From NCBI GenBank assembly GCA_023053685.1, contig JALIGW010000001.1, forward strand, positions 70,275,740-70,339,739: DNA of 64,000 nt. Reading direction: 5' to 3'. Below are positions 45,187 through 57,492 of the stretch, piece after piece. Source of the stretch: Diadophis punctatus similis (taxonomy: Eukaryota > Chordata > Lepidosauria > Squamata > Dipsadidae). Positions within the stretch are counted from its first letter, which is position 1; each line of letters begins with the position of its first letter. Position numbers and translations under genes: made by a program. The notes beneath the pieces were generated by a model. That model had not been told where the DNA came from. It worked only from the letters and a program-made list of their open reading frames with translations, and made no database searches.

Positions 45187-45421
45187 AGCACTTAGATTTA
45201 TATACCGCTTTATAGTGCTTTACAGACCTCGCTAAGTGGTTTACAGAGTCAGCATATTGCCCCCAACAATCTGGGTCCTCATTTTACCCACCTCGGAAGG
45301 ATGGAAAGCTGAGTCAACCTTGAGCCTGGTGAGATTCGAACTGCCAAATTGCAGGCAGCCGGCAGTTATCAAAAGTTGCCTGCAGTACTGCACTCTAACC
45401 ACTGTGCCACCGCGGCTCATA
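45187..45421 (-). mobile_element. tRNA-derived SINE, type 2
   Basis: Minus strand: GAGCCGCGGTGGCACAGTGG head (A box), GCAGTTCGAATCTCACC (B box), GAGTCAACCTTGAGC-type body, ATATAAATCTAAG tail. Flanked by ATATTA on both sides. Same family as 49543-49816 and 57119-57345. Confidence 0.82.
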
Positions 45422-48400
45422 TTAAGATCAATCTATGTCATTTTCGGTTCTGCAAATTTTCAACTGCAATATGTAAAAAGAAATACTCTTGTTTACACAC
45501 TGAAGCTGATGCCTCACATTTTAATTCTGCCAATATTGGCAGGAATAAACCAGATTAGCAAAACTCTCCACATGCTTAATTTGTAGGCAGCAGACATATT
45601 GCTGAAATAAATAAAAAATGTGTGTGTGTCCCCCATTCTAGATTGGTGCTGCTGAATTCCCACTTTGATGAATTTTGTTCCTCTCTCTAGGAAGCTTGCA
45701 ATAAAATATGTTTCTATGAAATATGCAGCTGCATGGAAACCAAACAAATGAAAGTTTAGTGGCCAAATAACTTGATATATTAATTACAAGTGTCTAAAAT
45801 GATTGAAATAGATGAGAAGTAAAAGACTAGTTAATTATTGCCAATTTTTCATTTCAATGTAATTGTTGTCTTCTACTGTTGTCTTTGATAGTTTGATTTG
45901 AATGATGCTTGCCATGTATATTTTAAATGGTTGTATAGAATTTTCTTTCTGTTTTGATCCATCGCTGTAAACTATTCAGGATCTTTAGTGATTCAGTAAC
46001 AAATAGAATTAATGACCAAAAAACCCAGAGAAAACCAAGACTCTCATAATTTAGATGCGTCCTAAAGTTGTTCCACTTTGTTACTATGGTTTTGGAAAGA
46101 TATAATAGTGATATTTAACTACAGATCAAAAATACAGACTTTCATTGAAGAAGTTTGGATTTATCATACCATAGCAAAATAAGCCTGTTTTATTTTGCAT
46201 AGCAAAATAAGCCTGTTTTGTTTTGAGACCAACATACTGTTATTCCAAGTTTCAAACAATGAAAAAATGTTCGCACCCTGCATGTGAAATGTGTCTTTAT
46301 TAATATAATGGAAAGGTAGACCAATATAATTTTAGATAATATTTTTATTGTTTAGAAATGTAATTATTTGATATGTATAAGGTATAATTATTGGTATTTT
46401 TGTTTTTTCTGTTGTTTCCTCTTCATAAACAGTAAACACAAACACAATTTCTGAACCATTGTCAAAGATAGCCTCTGAAGAATTTGTATGCAAAAACAGT
46501 GCATAAAAACCTTTTAGAAAACCTGAAGCGGAAATTCAGTAAGTGAACAAACAAACTGTTATCAAAATTACTTACAGCATTATTGCCACCTTGAATATGT
46601 TGACATTTTGGTAATCCCAACATCACTGCAGGAAACAATTTGATGAAAATGCTTGTATACTGCAGCTTTAGAATGTGCTAATCCTTCCAGAGGAACAACA
46701 GGGAATGGCATCACCAATATTAACCTAATTTAAGAGACTTGTTAACTGTTAATAGGATCCATTACAGAAGGAGAAACAAGAGCCACAGCTTTCAATTTTC
46801 TCCATAAATGCCTTTTTTTCTTCACTAGCCATCAATAAACAAAAGGGCAAAAAGACTGTAAAGTGTAATATTGCCTCTAGAAGCTTGGCTAGTTCCCCAC
46901 ACTTTGCCTTAATCAAATATACTGTACTAGCTGGAAATTATGAGCATTAAGCATTGACTTCTCCACTGAACTAGAATTGGCTGGGGAATTCTGGGAGTTG
47001 AAGTTTGTACATCTTAAAGATGCTGAGGTTGAGAAACACTGACGTAGACATCACTAGCTTAAAAAAGATTTATCTGAATGAAATCTTACTGGACTTTTGA
47101 ATGAAAAAAAACTTGAGTTGTGAATAGAAGAGAAATTGGCAGCCAGCTTCTAAAAATCAAAATCAAATTCTATTTAAAGATACCCATGTGAGAATATTTA
47201 TCGCAGAGCAAAAATAAACTGTAAATACAGATTAAGCAGCAGCTCATCAAAAAATAATGATAAATTCCTGCAGGGATAAAAGTTGTGGATAGAAACTCGC
47301 TGGTTTACTTTAGGGCAGGATTATTGTTGGGACAAAATGTAGACTGTTCCCCCACGCTCTATAAGCTCCCTTAAGCTTCTGAGGATATAAATTAACCATT
47401 AAATAAAAATGAATAGGCAACTTAAAATGAATCTTCCTGAGATTGTCCACTTCCAAATGTAAATAGGGAGATCATCTGATTAAATAGTCCTTCACATCAA
47501 GACACTAGCATAATGAAGAAGATTCCAGCTGGCCTCTCTTGCTGACATATTATCTCATTCTCTATAGAGAAGTAAATTCTTAGCCCTTAATAATTTCTGA
47601 CAACCAACATTAACATTCAAAACAAGCATTCTGTGCCTGCATTTTTAAATGACATAATCCTAGGTATGTTCAACCTCTTTATGCCTCTGACATGTAAGTA
47701 GACCAAGGTGTTACACAACACCCACTCAAACTAATGAGCTTGTAGTATGGACACAAGGCTTCCAGTTACTTCCCTGAGACACTTAAATTTTGTCCAGCCT
47801 GTTTTCAAATTGAACTGGCTCAATTTGCAATATATATTTAGCCTTTGTTTTCTCGATGCTTCAAACACATGCAGAAACCAGACCTGAATAAAAATTCGTG
47901 ACATAATGGTTCTGCAAAGACACAGCAAGCTGTCAATCTGTTTGGTTGTTTGGAACCATCCCAATCATCTAGCGTTCCAAAAATAATCCAGGATATTACT
48001 GCTGATGCAGCTGACTCGGTGTGAATTCTTTTACACTCGACCCCCTATTAAAAAAGCTATCTTGCTTTTGACAATCCAGTGAATTGGGCAGGTTGCCCAG
48101 TTTATAGTGCCGCTGACCCAGATTTGAGAAAGATTATGCATTCAATGAAGAACAAAAAATCATTATGGAAGAAGTCTTCAATGAAATTCTCTTCTCACTC
48201 TGAAAGCTAAATGTTAACAATTTTCTAATGAAAAGGAATGTAAACCTTTAGGAAAGGAAGTGACTTGATTCTTGGAGAATTTAGCAGCACTCAGATTTTC
48301 AAATATTCTCAAGAGTAGCTTTACAATCTTCATTCATGGGTATGTATTTGGGGAAAAAAATCCAAAGTAGTGTGACAACCAATTCATTAGCATAAAATCT

Positions 48401-48560
48401 GTCAAGTGGAGGGATGAGATTTAAGTAACTATAATAAACATGAGGATTTCATCCAAAAGAGGATGCATGCACCACACAGATTACTCTAGATTTCTGTCCT
48501 ACACAAATCTTCTCTATAAGGACTTATCCACACAGTCTACCTCAGAATGGACATGATTCA
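45422..48560. other. Mostly unrecognised intronic DNA
   Basis: Contains a half hairpin MITE at 46977-47041 (GGCTGGGGAATTCTGGGAGT ... GAGAAACACTG) and a small duplication GCAAAATAAGCCTGTTTT near 46174-46220. About 3 kb with few repeats. Confidence 0.5.
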
Positions 48561-48568
48561 CTCACCAT

Positions 48569-48826
48569 CAGGGGTGGGTTCTACTTACCTTCCCCACCAG
48601 TTCGCGTCGCAATGGAAGTGCACGCTTTGCGCATGCGTATCACTTTCCAGAAATGACCCTCTGCGCATGCGCAGAAGCCTTTGCGCATATGCGCATATGA
48701 TTTTTTTTGCAATCCGCGGAGACCGGAGGACCGGTTCGGGAGAGTGGACGCCTGGTCATCGCTGCCGGTTCGGCGAGCGGCACCAAATTTCCGCTACCGT
48801 TTCTAAAGAACAGCAACCCAGCACTG
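48569..48826. mobile_element. Non-autonomous hAT element, family A
   Basis: 258 bp. Ends CAGGGGTGGGTTCTACTTACC...GCAACCCAGCACTG with a perfect 8 bp duplication CTCACCAT (48561-48568 and 48827-48834). Interior TGCGCATGCGCAGAAG and ATTTCCGCTACCG. Confidence 0.92.
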
Positions 48827-48834
48827 CTCACCAT

Positions 48835-49542
48835 GAAGGACATTCAGTATTTTCACAACTGAGGCTGTATCTGGGTAGCCAGCCACTTCTGAAGTTGGAT
48901 GAGCTGTTTTCCAGCACACAAGCTAGCTTTCATCACTTTATGCCAACACTAAAAGTCCCTGCAATTGGATGATCTTCTGAGCTCCAATTGGCTCCATTGA
49001 CTCTGTGCTTCTATGCTTATTTCTGTTTCTGAACCCAAGTGACACCAGACTATTGCTTGTATACACCAATTTTTTTCTGGGGAGCGGGCAGGTCAGAGAT
49101 TAGGGTACCAACACCTCATACAAGACTGAATGGAAGTCTTCCGGAATGGAAAGAAAACACATATGCAGACATGTGTCAGCAAATACCAGTATAATACGTT
49201 ACTTTAAACATTATGTTTTCATGGTTCTTTAAGGCAGATGCAAATGTGCCAGTGCATTTCAAGGAAATAAGTCCTTAGCATGATAAGAATATTAAGAAGA
49301 AAATATTGTCAAAAGGCAAAATCATTGTATTACATTTCTGCTTTTACCTTTACTTCTCCCAATAGCATCCTATTTCCAAAAAAATAAAATCAGGATTTTA
49401 AGGGGAGGCCCCAGCCAAAAATTCAGAGGATATGGGACTATTGGTAAAACTGGCTGTGGCTCATTGGAGTTATAATCAAAAACATATAGGGGGGAAAATC
49501 CAGATCAGAGAAAGCTGAGCAAGAATCTAACTAAAGCAAATG
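48835..49542. other. No recognised feature
   Basis: Intronic DNA without supported features. Confidence 0.5.
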
Positions 49543-49816
49543 TTATTTATTTATTTATTTATTTTATTTATTTAATTTATTTGTGAGATTTATATACCGC
49601 CTCACAGTGCAAGCACTCTCTAAGCGGTTTTCACCAGTAAGCAATGTATATTTATATATTGCCCCCAACAATCGGTCCTCATTTTACCTACCTCGGAAGG
49701 ATGGAAGGCTGAGTCAACCTTGAGCCGGTGAGATTTGAACCGCTGACCTGCGGATCAGTGTCAGCTAAAGTGGCCTGCAGTACCTGCCTCTAACCGCTGC
49801 GCCACCTCGGCTCTTA
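49543..49816 (-). mobile_element. tRNA-derived SINE, type 2
   Basis: Minus strand: GAGCCGAGGTGGCGCAGCGG head, GCGGTTCAAATCTCACC (B box), CTCAAGGTTGACTCAGCC body, GGCGGTATATAAATC end and an (AAAT)n tail at the low-coordinate side. Confidence 0.88.
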
Positions 49817-50394
49817 TTTTAGTAATCATAGCCAACCAAAAAGGTACAATCTGCAAACGTTATGATAGCAATTCTTAACATAAATATTTTTTAAAATCAT
49901 AAAATATTTTTCTGTTGAAATAATACTTATTCCAATAGAAGAGAACGTTAATACATAATGCTTATTTTACTTGAATAATTGTTATTTTAAGAAGAGGCTT
50001 TAAAAAGCAGTATGAAGGTAAAGAAATAATCTTTAGAAAATTCAGTTGGCATACATGCAACTGCAAAATATTCTGTCCATAGTTTTGTGCTTTGGTATTA
50101 ATGGCCTATCCTGCAAATACAAAAGACTAGCTATTGCTGCCTAAAGTATTATAGACTTAATCCTCTGAAACGCAGACAAATTATTGCTCCCAGCTATTTA
50201 AATTCACACTTCTAATGCAATAATTCTATTTGGACTGACAGAGATTTTTGCACTACAAAATTAAGTCTCTATAAAATCTGGCTATGTTTATTCACAAATT
50301 AAAGGTCCAGATGAACATGAAGTTCCATTATTTTGCCATTTGCTAAGCTATTGCCCTATCTCAGCTAGGAATGTCTCTAAGTACCCATAAGTGG
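49817..50394. other. No recognised feature
   Basis: AT-rich intronic DNA up to the LTR. Confidence 0.5.
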
Positions 50395-50934
50395 TGTAGG
50401 AAGTTAGCACCCACCCCTCTCCTAGGAAATGAGATATCCTAGGAGATATTAAAAGGTAGAAGATATTCTGTGGAACACATCTGGAAACATGCTTTTAAAC
50501 AAACAAAAGACTCCTCTTGGAAACCCCCACCCCAGCTCACATATTCCTCTCACCTGGACTGGAAGTCTTCTGCATGATAAAACCACAATAGGATTTGCCC
50601 AAGGCCCTTTCATTCAGCAAAAGCTGGATTAGACAAAAGCCAAGAGTTGCCCCAGCATGCCCCTGGGGGGTCTGAGAGCCAATGGGATACATTTCTATAC
50701 AGGAAAAGGAAATCTAAGAGGTGGGACCCAACTTAGACTATAAAAACAAGGAACTCAGCATCTCCTCTTCCTCTTTTTCTCTTCACCCACACCTGGAACC
50801 ATGTAAGCTACCTTTTCTGTACAGGGGCTCATGTGCTCCTGTCCACCATTAAACCTTCCTTCCAAGCAACCTTCATGAATCCAGTGTCTTTTTCCCCACT
50901 TGGAACTGAACCCAGAAGGATATTCCTTATAACA
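50395..50934 (+). mobile_element. Solo LTR of an endogenous retrovirus
   Basis: 540 bp from TGTAGGAAG to ATAACA, flanked by the 4 bp duplication GTGG (50391-50394 and 50935-50938). Inside are TATAAAA at 50739-50745 and ATTAAA at 50848-50853 in the right order and spacing for promoter and poly(A) signal, then GGAACTGAACCCAGAAGG near the end. No internal viral genes remain, consistent with LTR-LTR recombination. Confidence 0.72.
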
Positions 50935-50938
50935 GTGG

Positions 50939-51231
50939 AAAGGGAACTGTCTTCCGTTATATTAGCAATGGTTTTTTTCCCAATATTATCAATATTTTAC
51001 ACTACTGACAAAGCAAAAAGTGGAGGCAAATATTTGCAGCCCTGCTAGCGTTTTAAATAGGACACGAAAAGGAAGCCGGATCTACCTAGGGATGCTATTG
51101 GGGGGCGGGGGGAGGCATTTTTATTTATTATTATTATTATTATTTTTTTGCATTCCTGGAGGAAATAAAGACCAAATAAGCAACATTATGAAAGAAATCA
51201 AAAATGAGTGTGGATGATTTCCATAACATAT
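50939..51231. other. No recognised feature
   Basis: Short intronic stretch with a (TTA)n run at about 51123-51142. Confidence 0.5.
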
Positions 51232-51807
51232 CATTTCGGGGTTTCGGGGGCTAATTGGCGCTCCCATATAACACCCCTCCTGCGCGAGCTGCACTGGCTT
51301 CCGGTGGTCTACCGGGTGCGCTTCAAGGTGCTTGTTACTACCTTTAAAGCGCTCCATGGCATTGGACCTAGGTATCTCCGAGACCGCCTGCTGCCACAAA
51401 CTGCCTCCCATCGACCAGTGCGCTCCCACAGAGAGGGCCTCCTCGGGGTGCCATCAGCCAAGCAGTGTAGGCTGGTGACGCCCAGGGGGAGGGCCTTCTC
51501 TGTGGGAGCACCTACCCTCTGGAATCAGCTCCCTCCAGACTTAAGAACAATTCACGACCTGTCCACCTTCCGCCGTGCCCTCAAGACACATTATTTTTAT
51601 CAAGCCGGGCTGGTGTGAAAAAGTTTTTGGGGTTTTTAAAATTTTAAGATTTTACTAAATTTTAATTGTATTAAATTAGGGCCATATTGAATATTTTATT
51701 TTAAATGTATTTTAATGTTTTTTACTTGGTTTAAATGTATTTTAATGTTTTTTACTCGGCTGTTCACTGCCCTGAGTCCCCTGGAGAAGGGCGGTATATA
51801 AATTTAA

Positions 51808-51846
<39 letters not shown>

Positions 51847-51850
51847 ATTT
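51232..51850 (+). mobile_element. L2-clade LINE 3' end with ORF2 C-terminus
   Basis: An open stretch encodes LLRELHWLPVVYRVRFKVLV, TFKALHGIGPRYL, GRAFSVGAPTLWNQLP and FRRALKTHYF, the conserved C-terminal signature after the reverse transcriptase in L2-like LINEs. A 3' UTR ends CTGAGTCCCCTGGAGAAGGG, CGGTATATAA and (AAAT)n. Strongly 5' truncated; the surviving coding part is intact to TGA at 51616-51618, so a fairly young insertion. Confidence 0.82.
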
Positions 51851-53760
51851 CTTACAGGGGACACAATCAGATCTCTCCGTCCAGCATTTTATCTTTCAGA
51901 CTTTGCAGAGGACACACAAAATGAGTGATAGTGTTATCTCCAGATGGTGATAGGACAGGAGGATAACTGCAGGGAGAAAGTGTCTTCATCTTCTGAGAAC
52001 TATTGGGTTGGTCATTGTGAGAAACAAAATCTGGACCAAGAACAGCCTTAGCAACTTTCTGTAGGGCTGTTTTTATGTTTTTGTAACAATGAAGTCACTT
52101 CTTTTGTTTCTTCAGAAAACACGTTAACTGAAGAATAACTATAGCTTAGCTTGTTAAATATATTTTTAACTGAAAATACTTTATATCATGTGCATTTATC
52201 AGTGAAAGAAAAAGAAGGCATATTCCTTTTCCCAGAAACTTGCCAGGGGATAGAGTTGAAATAGTTAAATTAAGATATGGACTTTCCTCATTAGAGGTTA
52301 GCTATGTGCTCTGTAACCATAGTTCCTAAATTCTCTTCCTGTTGACGTATTGTGAGTAAACTTTTTGTGTTAAAGTTAATGTTCCACACTTCAGTGATAA
52401 CTATGAGCTAGTCAAATGTACTCTTGTTCCAGGTTAAACATTCAATTTTCTGTACAAAATATGCTTGGCTGCATAATTTCATGTCTAAAGATCAGTCAGA
52501 TCGCAAAACAATAAAAAAAGCATTTGGTTCACATATACGCAAACTTCAAAGTCCACAGAAAGATACATGTGCACTACATATTTAAGAAATACTAAAAGCT
52601 ATGCTTTTACTACATCTCATGGATTTTTTCATGTTTATTGTTGCCGTACCTTCAAATATACAAGTGATGTGCATTTTAAATAAGGAATAAGTGCAACATC
52701 TAAAACATATATTGCTGTCTAGGTTTATAAAGGACTTTTGCTGACAAGTTATTAGAGCTAATGAAATTTCTACACTGCTCTCAGCAGGAGTCAACAAAAA
52801 GGCTAAATCAGCTGGATTCACAAATGATGAATGGACAAGAACACAGACTTGATCATTCTTCCAATAATGCTATACAATTCTCATAACTGTGTAGTGGCAA
52901 CAATATAGTCAAAAGTCTCTAGTTATTCTAAATATAGTAGGTCATAAATTTAAGTCATTGAAAATATTGTTATGTAGTCTTTCCCTCTTCAGTGCTCCCC
53001 AGATGTGTTGGCTTATAACTTCCAGATTTTTAAATGAGTATAGCCAAAACTATTATATGAACACAACTTCTCAGAACTTTGGTTAATTAAACACTACCCA
53101 CTGTTTTCCTTGGCCCATAAAAGGAGAACATGTAAAACATGGTATCTTGGACAACTGCAACAAAATGGATCAGGAGAAAACAGGAGTGAAACACATTGTT
53201 AGGGTATGTGCAAAGTAACCCTTGAATAACAAGGATATGCACATGGAAACGTTTATGAGAGTAGTTATGAATAATTATTCTGCCACACACAGATACACTA
53301 ACTTGAGTTAAAGTTTACTTTAAGAAATAGAACAATCCAATAAACAGTCCAGGTCATACACGTAATAGTCAGAATAACAGTACAAAGAATATCCAACTAC
53401 TAAGCCTTCTTACCAATTGCCTTTATCATGCACAGCAAAGATATCAAGGTATAAACACAGCTTAGTTACAACAGAGAACAGAATGTCAAAGAAAACATGT
53501 CAGAGAGAGAGGCTACTAGCTCCCTCTTATGGCAACCTGCAACATAATCAACCAATCAGAAATAGCATACAGTTAAAGCTACATACATCAACACAGTTAA
53601 ACCTACATACATACATTGTTGGTTTATATATTGCCAACCAAACTGATTGGACAGATTCCTAACACACATCCATATTGCTCCTTTCGAGTAAAATCTGAAA
53701 ACTTATAAAGTCCCAGTTCTTGTGTCTTAATATGGGAGGGAAATGAAGAGTCTAACTATT
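51851..53760. other. Mostly unrecognised intronic DNA
   Basis: A worn hairpin-MITE fragment (CCCAGATGTGTTGGCTTATA) lies near 52998-53018. No gene recognised. Confidence 0.5.
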
Positions 53761-53948
53761 TTGATCAGTCAATGGGAAAGCCAGATTCGCTTAACAACTG
53801 TGTTACTAATTTAACAACTGCAGTGATTCACTGAACAAAGGTGGCAAGAAAAATTGTAAAACAGAGCAAAACTCACTTAACAAATTTCTCACTTGGCAAC
53901 ATAAATTCTGGGCTCAATTGTGGTTATAAGTCGAGGACTACCTGTAGT
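53761..53948. repeat. Half copy of the 'tagtcctcgac' repeat
   Basis: CTTAACAACTGTGTTACTAA, AACTGCAGTGATTCA, ending GTTATAAGTCGAGGACTACCTG. Confidence 0.7.
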
Positions 53949-55196
53949 TGCCCATTTGAGGCAGGGCTCCTGACTTTTCATTCCCAAACAAGGCAAACAC
54001 AAGAAAGCAATTTTAATCCTAGTTTTAACAGTGGGTTGTCAGAAAGATGCAGAACAAAATTGTTTGCTAACATTCACACCCCAGGTAATTATTTATTATA
54101 GGTACTTTGGTACCATTACTATTTCATGCAAATAAGATACTTATGACTGTCACACATTTTTAACAATAGTTTAAAAAAACTTTTTAATTTTATAGTTATG
54201 AAATTTAGGTACTTCCAAGTCACTCTCACTGCATCATGTCATTTTTTTTCATCTGCATACATATGCATTAAGTGAACCTTTCTTAAATGAGGATCCTCCA
54301 GATGGTTATATTAAATGGAAATTCTGGAAATTCCCATCTCAATGCATCTGAAGGATGCTAAATCAGAAGTAGCAGCACTATTTTTGGTGCTCAGTGCCTT
54401 CAGGCAGACTCTAACTGCTGACCCAGCAAACCTTATGATAAATGACTTGGTTTAACGTTGCAGTCACAAGTTGCAACTCAAAGGGACATTTCTTTAGATT
54501 CAACCTTTTTTGTGTTTTCATTTGCATATTTGGAGATACCAGCTCTTGGATGTTGATAAAAGAAATGATCTAATTTTCTGTGCAAACATAGAGCATCCCA
54601 TTCAGAAATTTAGGGTCATCTGTATTTTATTTTAAAGAGTGCCATAAATAAACAGTGATAAGTTAAACCGAACAAACAAGTATTAGGGAACCTTCAAAAG
54701 CAGTATTTTAACGTTATGCTTGTTGATTTAAACCACCAAAAACAATCGCTTCAAGTATATGTGTAAATATTACCAATTGATAACATTTGGCCTGACACTG
54801 TAAGCCAACTGGCATTCTGTCTCAATCATTCAACCCGCTGGCTCAACCACATTTACAAGGTTACTATGGAAGAGAGCAATGCTTAAAAGAGTCCCCAATG
54901 AAGCTCTTGGATTTGTTAAACCTTTAATGCAATGCCACTGGTATTCCAATCCTGCTGCTTTGAAAGGAAAACTGCTGTGGGGGGTACATTTCATCAAACT
55001 GCTCAAAATCCAATCCAAATAAAGAACCAATTGTTCAGAGAACGACATTACATATGCAGAGCTCTTCTCATAATCCACAGAAATCCTCTCCCACAGTGTT
55101 TAATTTCTAAAATGAGAGATGCTGCGGTTCATATCCCTGCCTTAAAACCATGAGTCCAACTTTGGAACCTCTTTCTGTAACTAGAGACAAAGGAGG
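53949..55196. other. Mostly unrecognised intronic DNA
   Basis: A decayed hairpin MITE spans about 54292-54358 (CCTCCAGATGG ... TGCATCTGAAGG). No gene recognised. Confidence 0.5.
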
Positions 55197-55204
55197 CTTG
55201 TAAT

Positions 55205-55459
55205 CAGGGGTGGGTTCCGGTTTTCTTCGTTGCCGGTTTGCTCAGTGACGTGCTGCACAGGCGCGGGCGCGCATTGTGTGCCGCGCGCATACACAGTGCT
55301 TAAAACACAGCTTCTGCGCATGCGCAGAAGCAAAAAACAAGATGGCGCCACCTAGAGAGCCAGTTTTGGGGTGTAGCAGGCCTGGGTCACTGCCAGTTCT
55401 AGCGACCCAGTACTACCAGCTCTATAGAACCGGTCCAAACCAGGATGAACCCACCTCTG
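55205..55459. mobile_element. Non-autonomous hAT element, family A
   Basis: 255 bp. Ends CAGGGGTGGGTTCCGG...GAACCCACCTCTG; 8 bp duplication CTTGTAAT/CTTGCAAT (one mismatch). Interior GCGCATGCGCAGAAGC. Confidence 0.9.
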
Positions 55460-55706
55460 CTTGCAATGGTTATTTATTGATTTGAGGGAGCTACATTCAA
55501 TATATACCTAATGCTAGTATCTTTTTTTTTATTTTGGGTTTGGGTTTTCCAAGCCAGAATCTTCCGAACAAAGTTCTCATGTATATGCCAAAAAATAAAA
55601 TAAATTCCAACCACAAGACAGGTACCCTTTCAAAGCTCCTAGATGTTAAAGCTCTAAAACACCCGAGGAGGGGGAGAAAACCAAATTTCAGGGAGACATT
55701 ATAATC

Positions 55707-56021
55707 CCGTGGTGGCGAACCTATGGCACGCGTGCCACAGGTGGCACGCGGAGCCATAGCAGAGGGCACATGAGCGTTGCCCACCGGCAAACCGGAAGTG
55801 CGGCAAAACGCACTTCCGGTTTGCCGGCGAGCTGTTTTTTGCACTCCGGAGGGTTCAGGGAAGCTCCCTGAAGCCCCGGAATGCAAAAAACTACAAAACG
55901 GACAAACCGGAAGTGCGTTTTTCCGCACTTCCGGTTTGCCGGTGGGAATGGGTGTGGGCACGCGCTAGCGCGCGCACTCCCCCTTTTTGGCACGCGAACC
56001 TAAAAAGGTTCGCCATCACTG
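55707..56021. mobile_element. Non-autonomous hAT element, family B
   Basis: 315 bp. Ends CCGTGGTGGCGAACC...GGTTCGCCATCACTG with a perfect 8 bp duplication TTATAATC (55699-55706 and 56022-56029). The interior is palindromic: ACCGGAAGTGCG and CGCACTTCCGGT recur in both directions. Confidence 0.92.
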
Positions 56022-56194
56022 TTATAATCTATCCTGTTCTCTACTGTTTTAACACTTATGTGTTCTCCCAATCTATACAATACAATTATTCAGAGTCCGC
56101 ATTTAAAGGGTTAAGATGCTCTTATTCATCTAAGTGTTTGGCCCATTTTTTTGCCACAGGAATTTAAATTGTTTTTATTTCCTTATTATTTCAT

Positions 56195-56262
56195 TCTAGA
56201 TTATAAACTGCCTTGGTGTCCTACTGGCAGAAAGGCGGGGTATAAACCAAAATAATAAATAG
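56195..56262 (+). repeat. LINE 3' tail fragment
   Basis: AAACTGCCTTGGTGTCCTAC, GCAGAAAGGCGGGGTATAAA, then AATAATAAATA: a worn L2/CR1-type terminus. Confidence 0.5.
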
Positions 56263-57118
56263 TGCTACAGAGAAGCATTAAAAATATGATAACCTGCAAT
56301 TCAAAGGGGAGAATCAACTCTAAGACCTCAGTGTCTTGCATTTGTAACAAGCTTCAAAACTAGCTGTTAATTCAAACTGCAATATATTGCCTTTCGCATA
56401 AAGGAACAGAAATTAATTAAACTGGGGGGAAAGCAGAGCACTCCGCATGCAATCTTCTCAAGCTTGTTTCATAGCAATACCATTTTCTTAGCTGTGTGGG
56501 GTCTTTGGTGTTCTCTGAGCTTGGTTGTTTTCTTACAATCAAGCTCAGAGAGCACCAAGGACCCCACAGTTCAACCCTGAACTAGAAATATTCTCTTCTA
56601 TTGGTCTTAGCTGGGTATCACATATCTTCATCTGAACTGGCTCCTTGTTCCCCTTGAAGTGCACTCAACAGCAGGCGTGCCAAGATTTTGTTTTGCACAA
56701 TCATTATAACCTGTGCAGTGGCCTAACTGATTGCATGTTTCTGAATGACATATACAAAATTTGCCATGTGTATGTATCCTAGGAAACAATATATTCCCTG
56801 GGTTTCTGTGTCCTTATTAAATGACAATCTTTATAGTCCCAGATAATAAAGGAATGACAATTGGAAAGCTCTCACCTGAATAATATAAAAATATTTTCTG
56901 GTGTAGCACTTGCCATTAAATGAGGAATTTGATGATTGTATGAAATAATGTAGTTTCAAAATAGTATTCTTCTATTATATTCAGTGTAGTTTTAGCTAAT
57001 TGCTAAAAATCAAGATTGTGCAAAGTCATTCAAAAGCAAGCAATTGCTGACTTTGTAATATGATCAAACTGGAGGGGAGACATTAGAACTGCAATATGTA
57101 TAATCATAGATAGTATAT
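56263..57118. other. Unrecognised intronic DNA with one hairpin
   Basis: The only distinct structure is the 74 nt inverted repeat at 56495-56568. Confidence 0.5.
56495..56568. repeat. 74 nt near-perfect hairpin
   Basis: TGTGGGGTCTTTGGTGTTCT...GAGCTTG pairs with CAAGCTC...AGAGCACCAAGGACCCCACA: about 30 base pairs with few mismatches and a loop of about 14 nt. The arm text resembles a dispersed squamate repeat, so it may be a transposon relic, but its size is that of a microRNA precursor. Confidence 0.7.
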
Positions 57119-57492
<374 letters not shown>

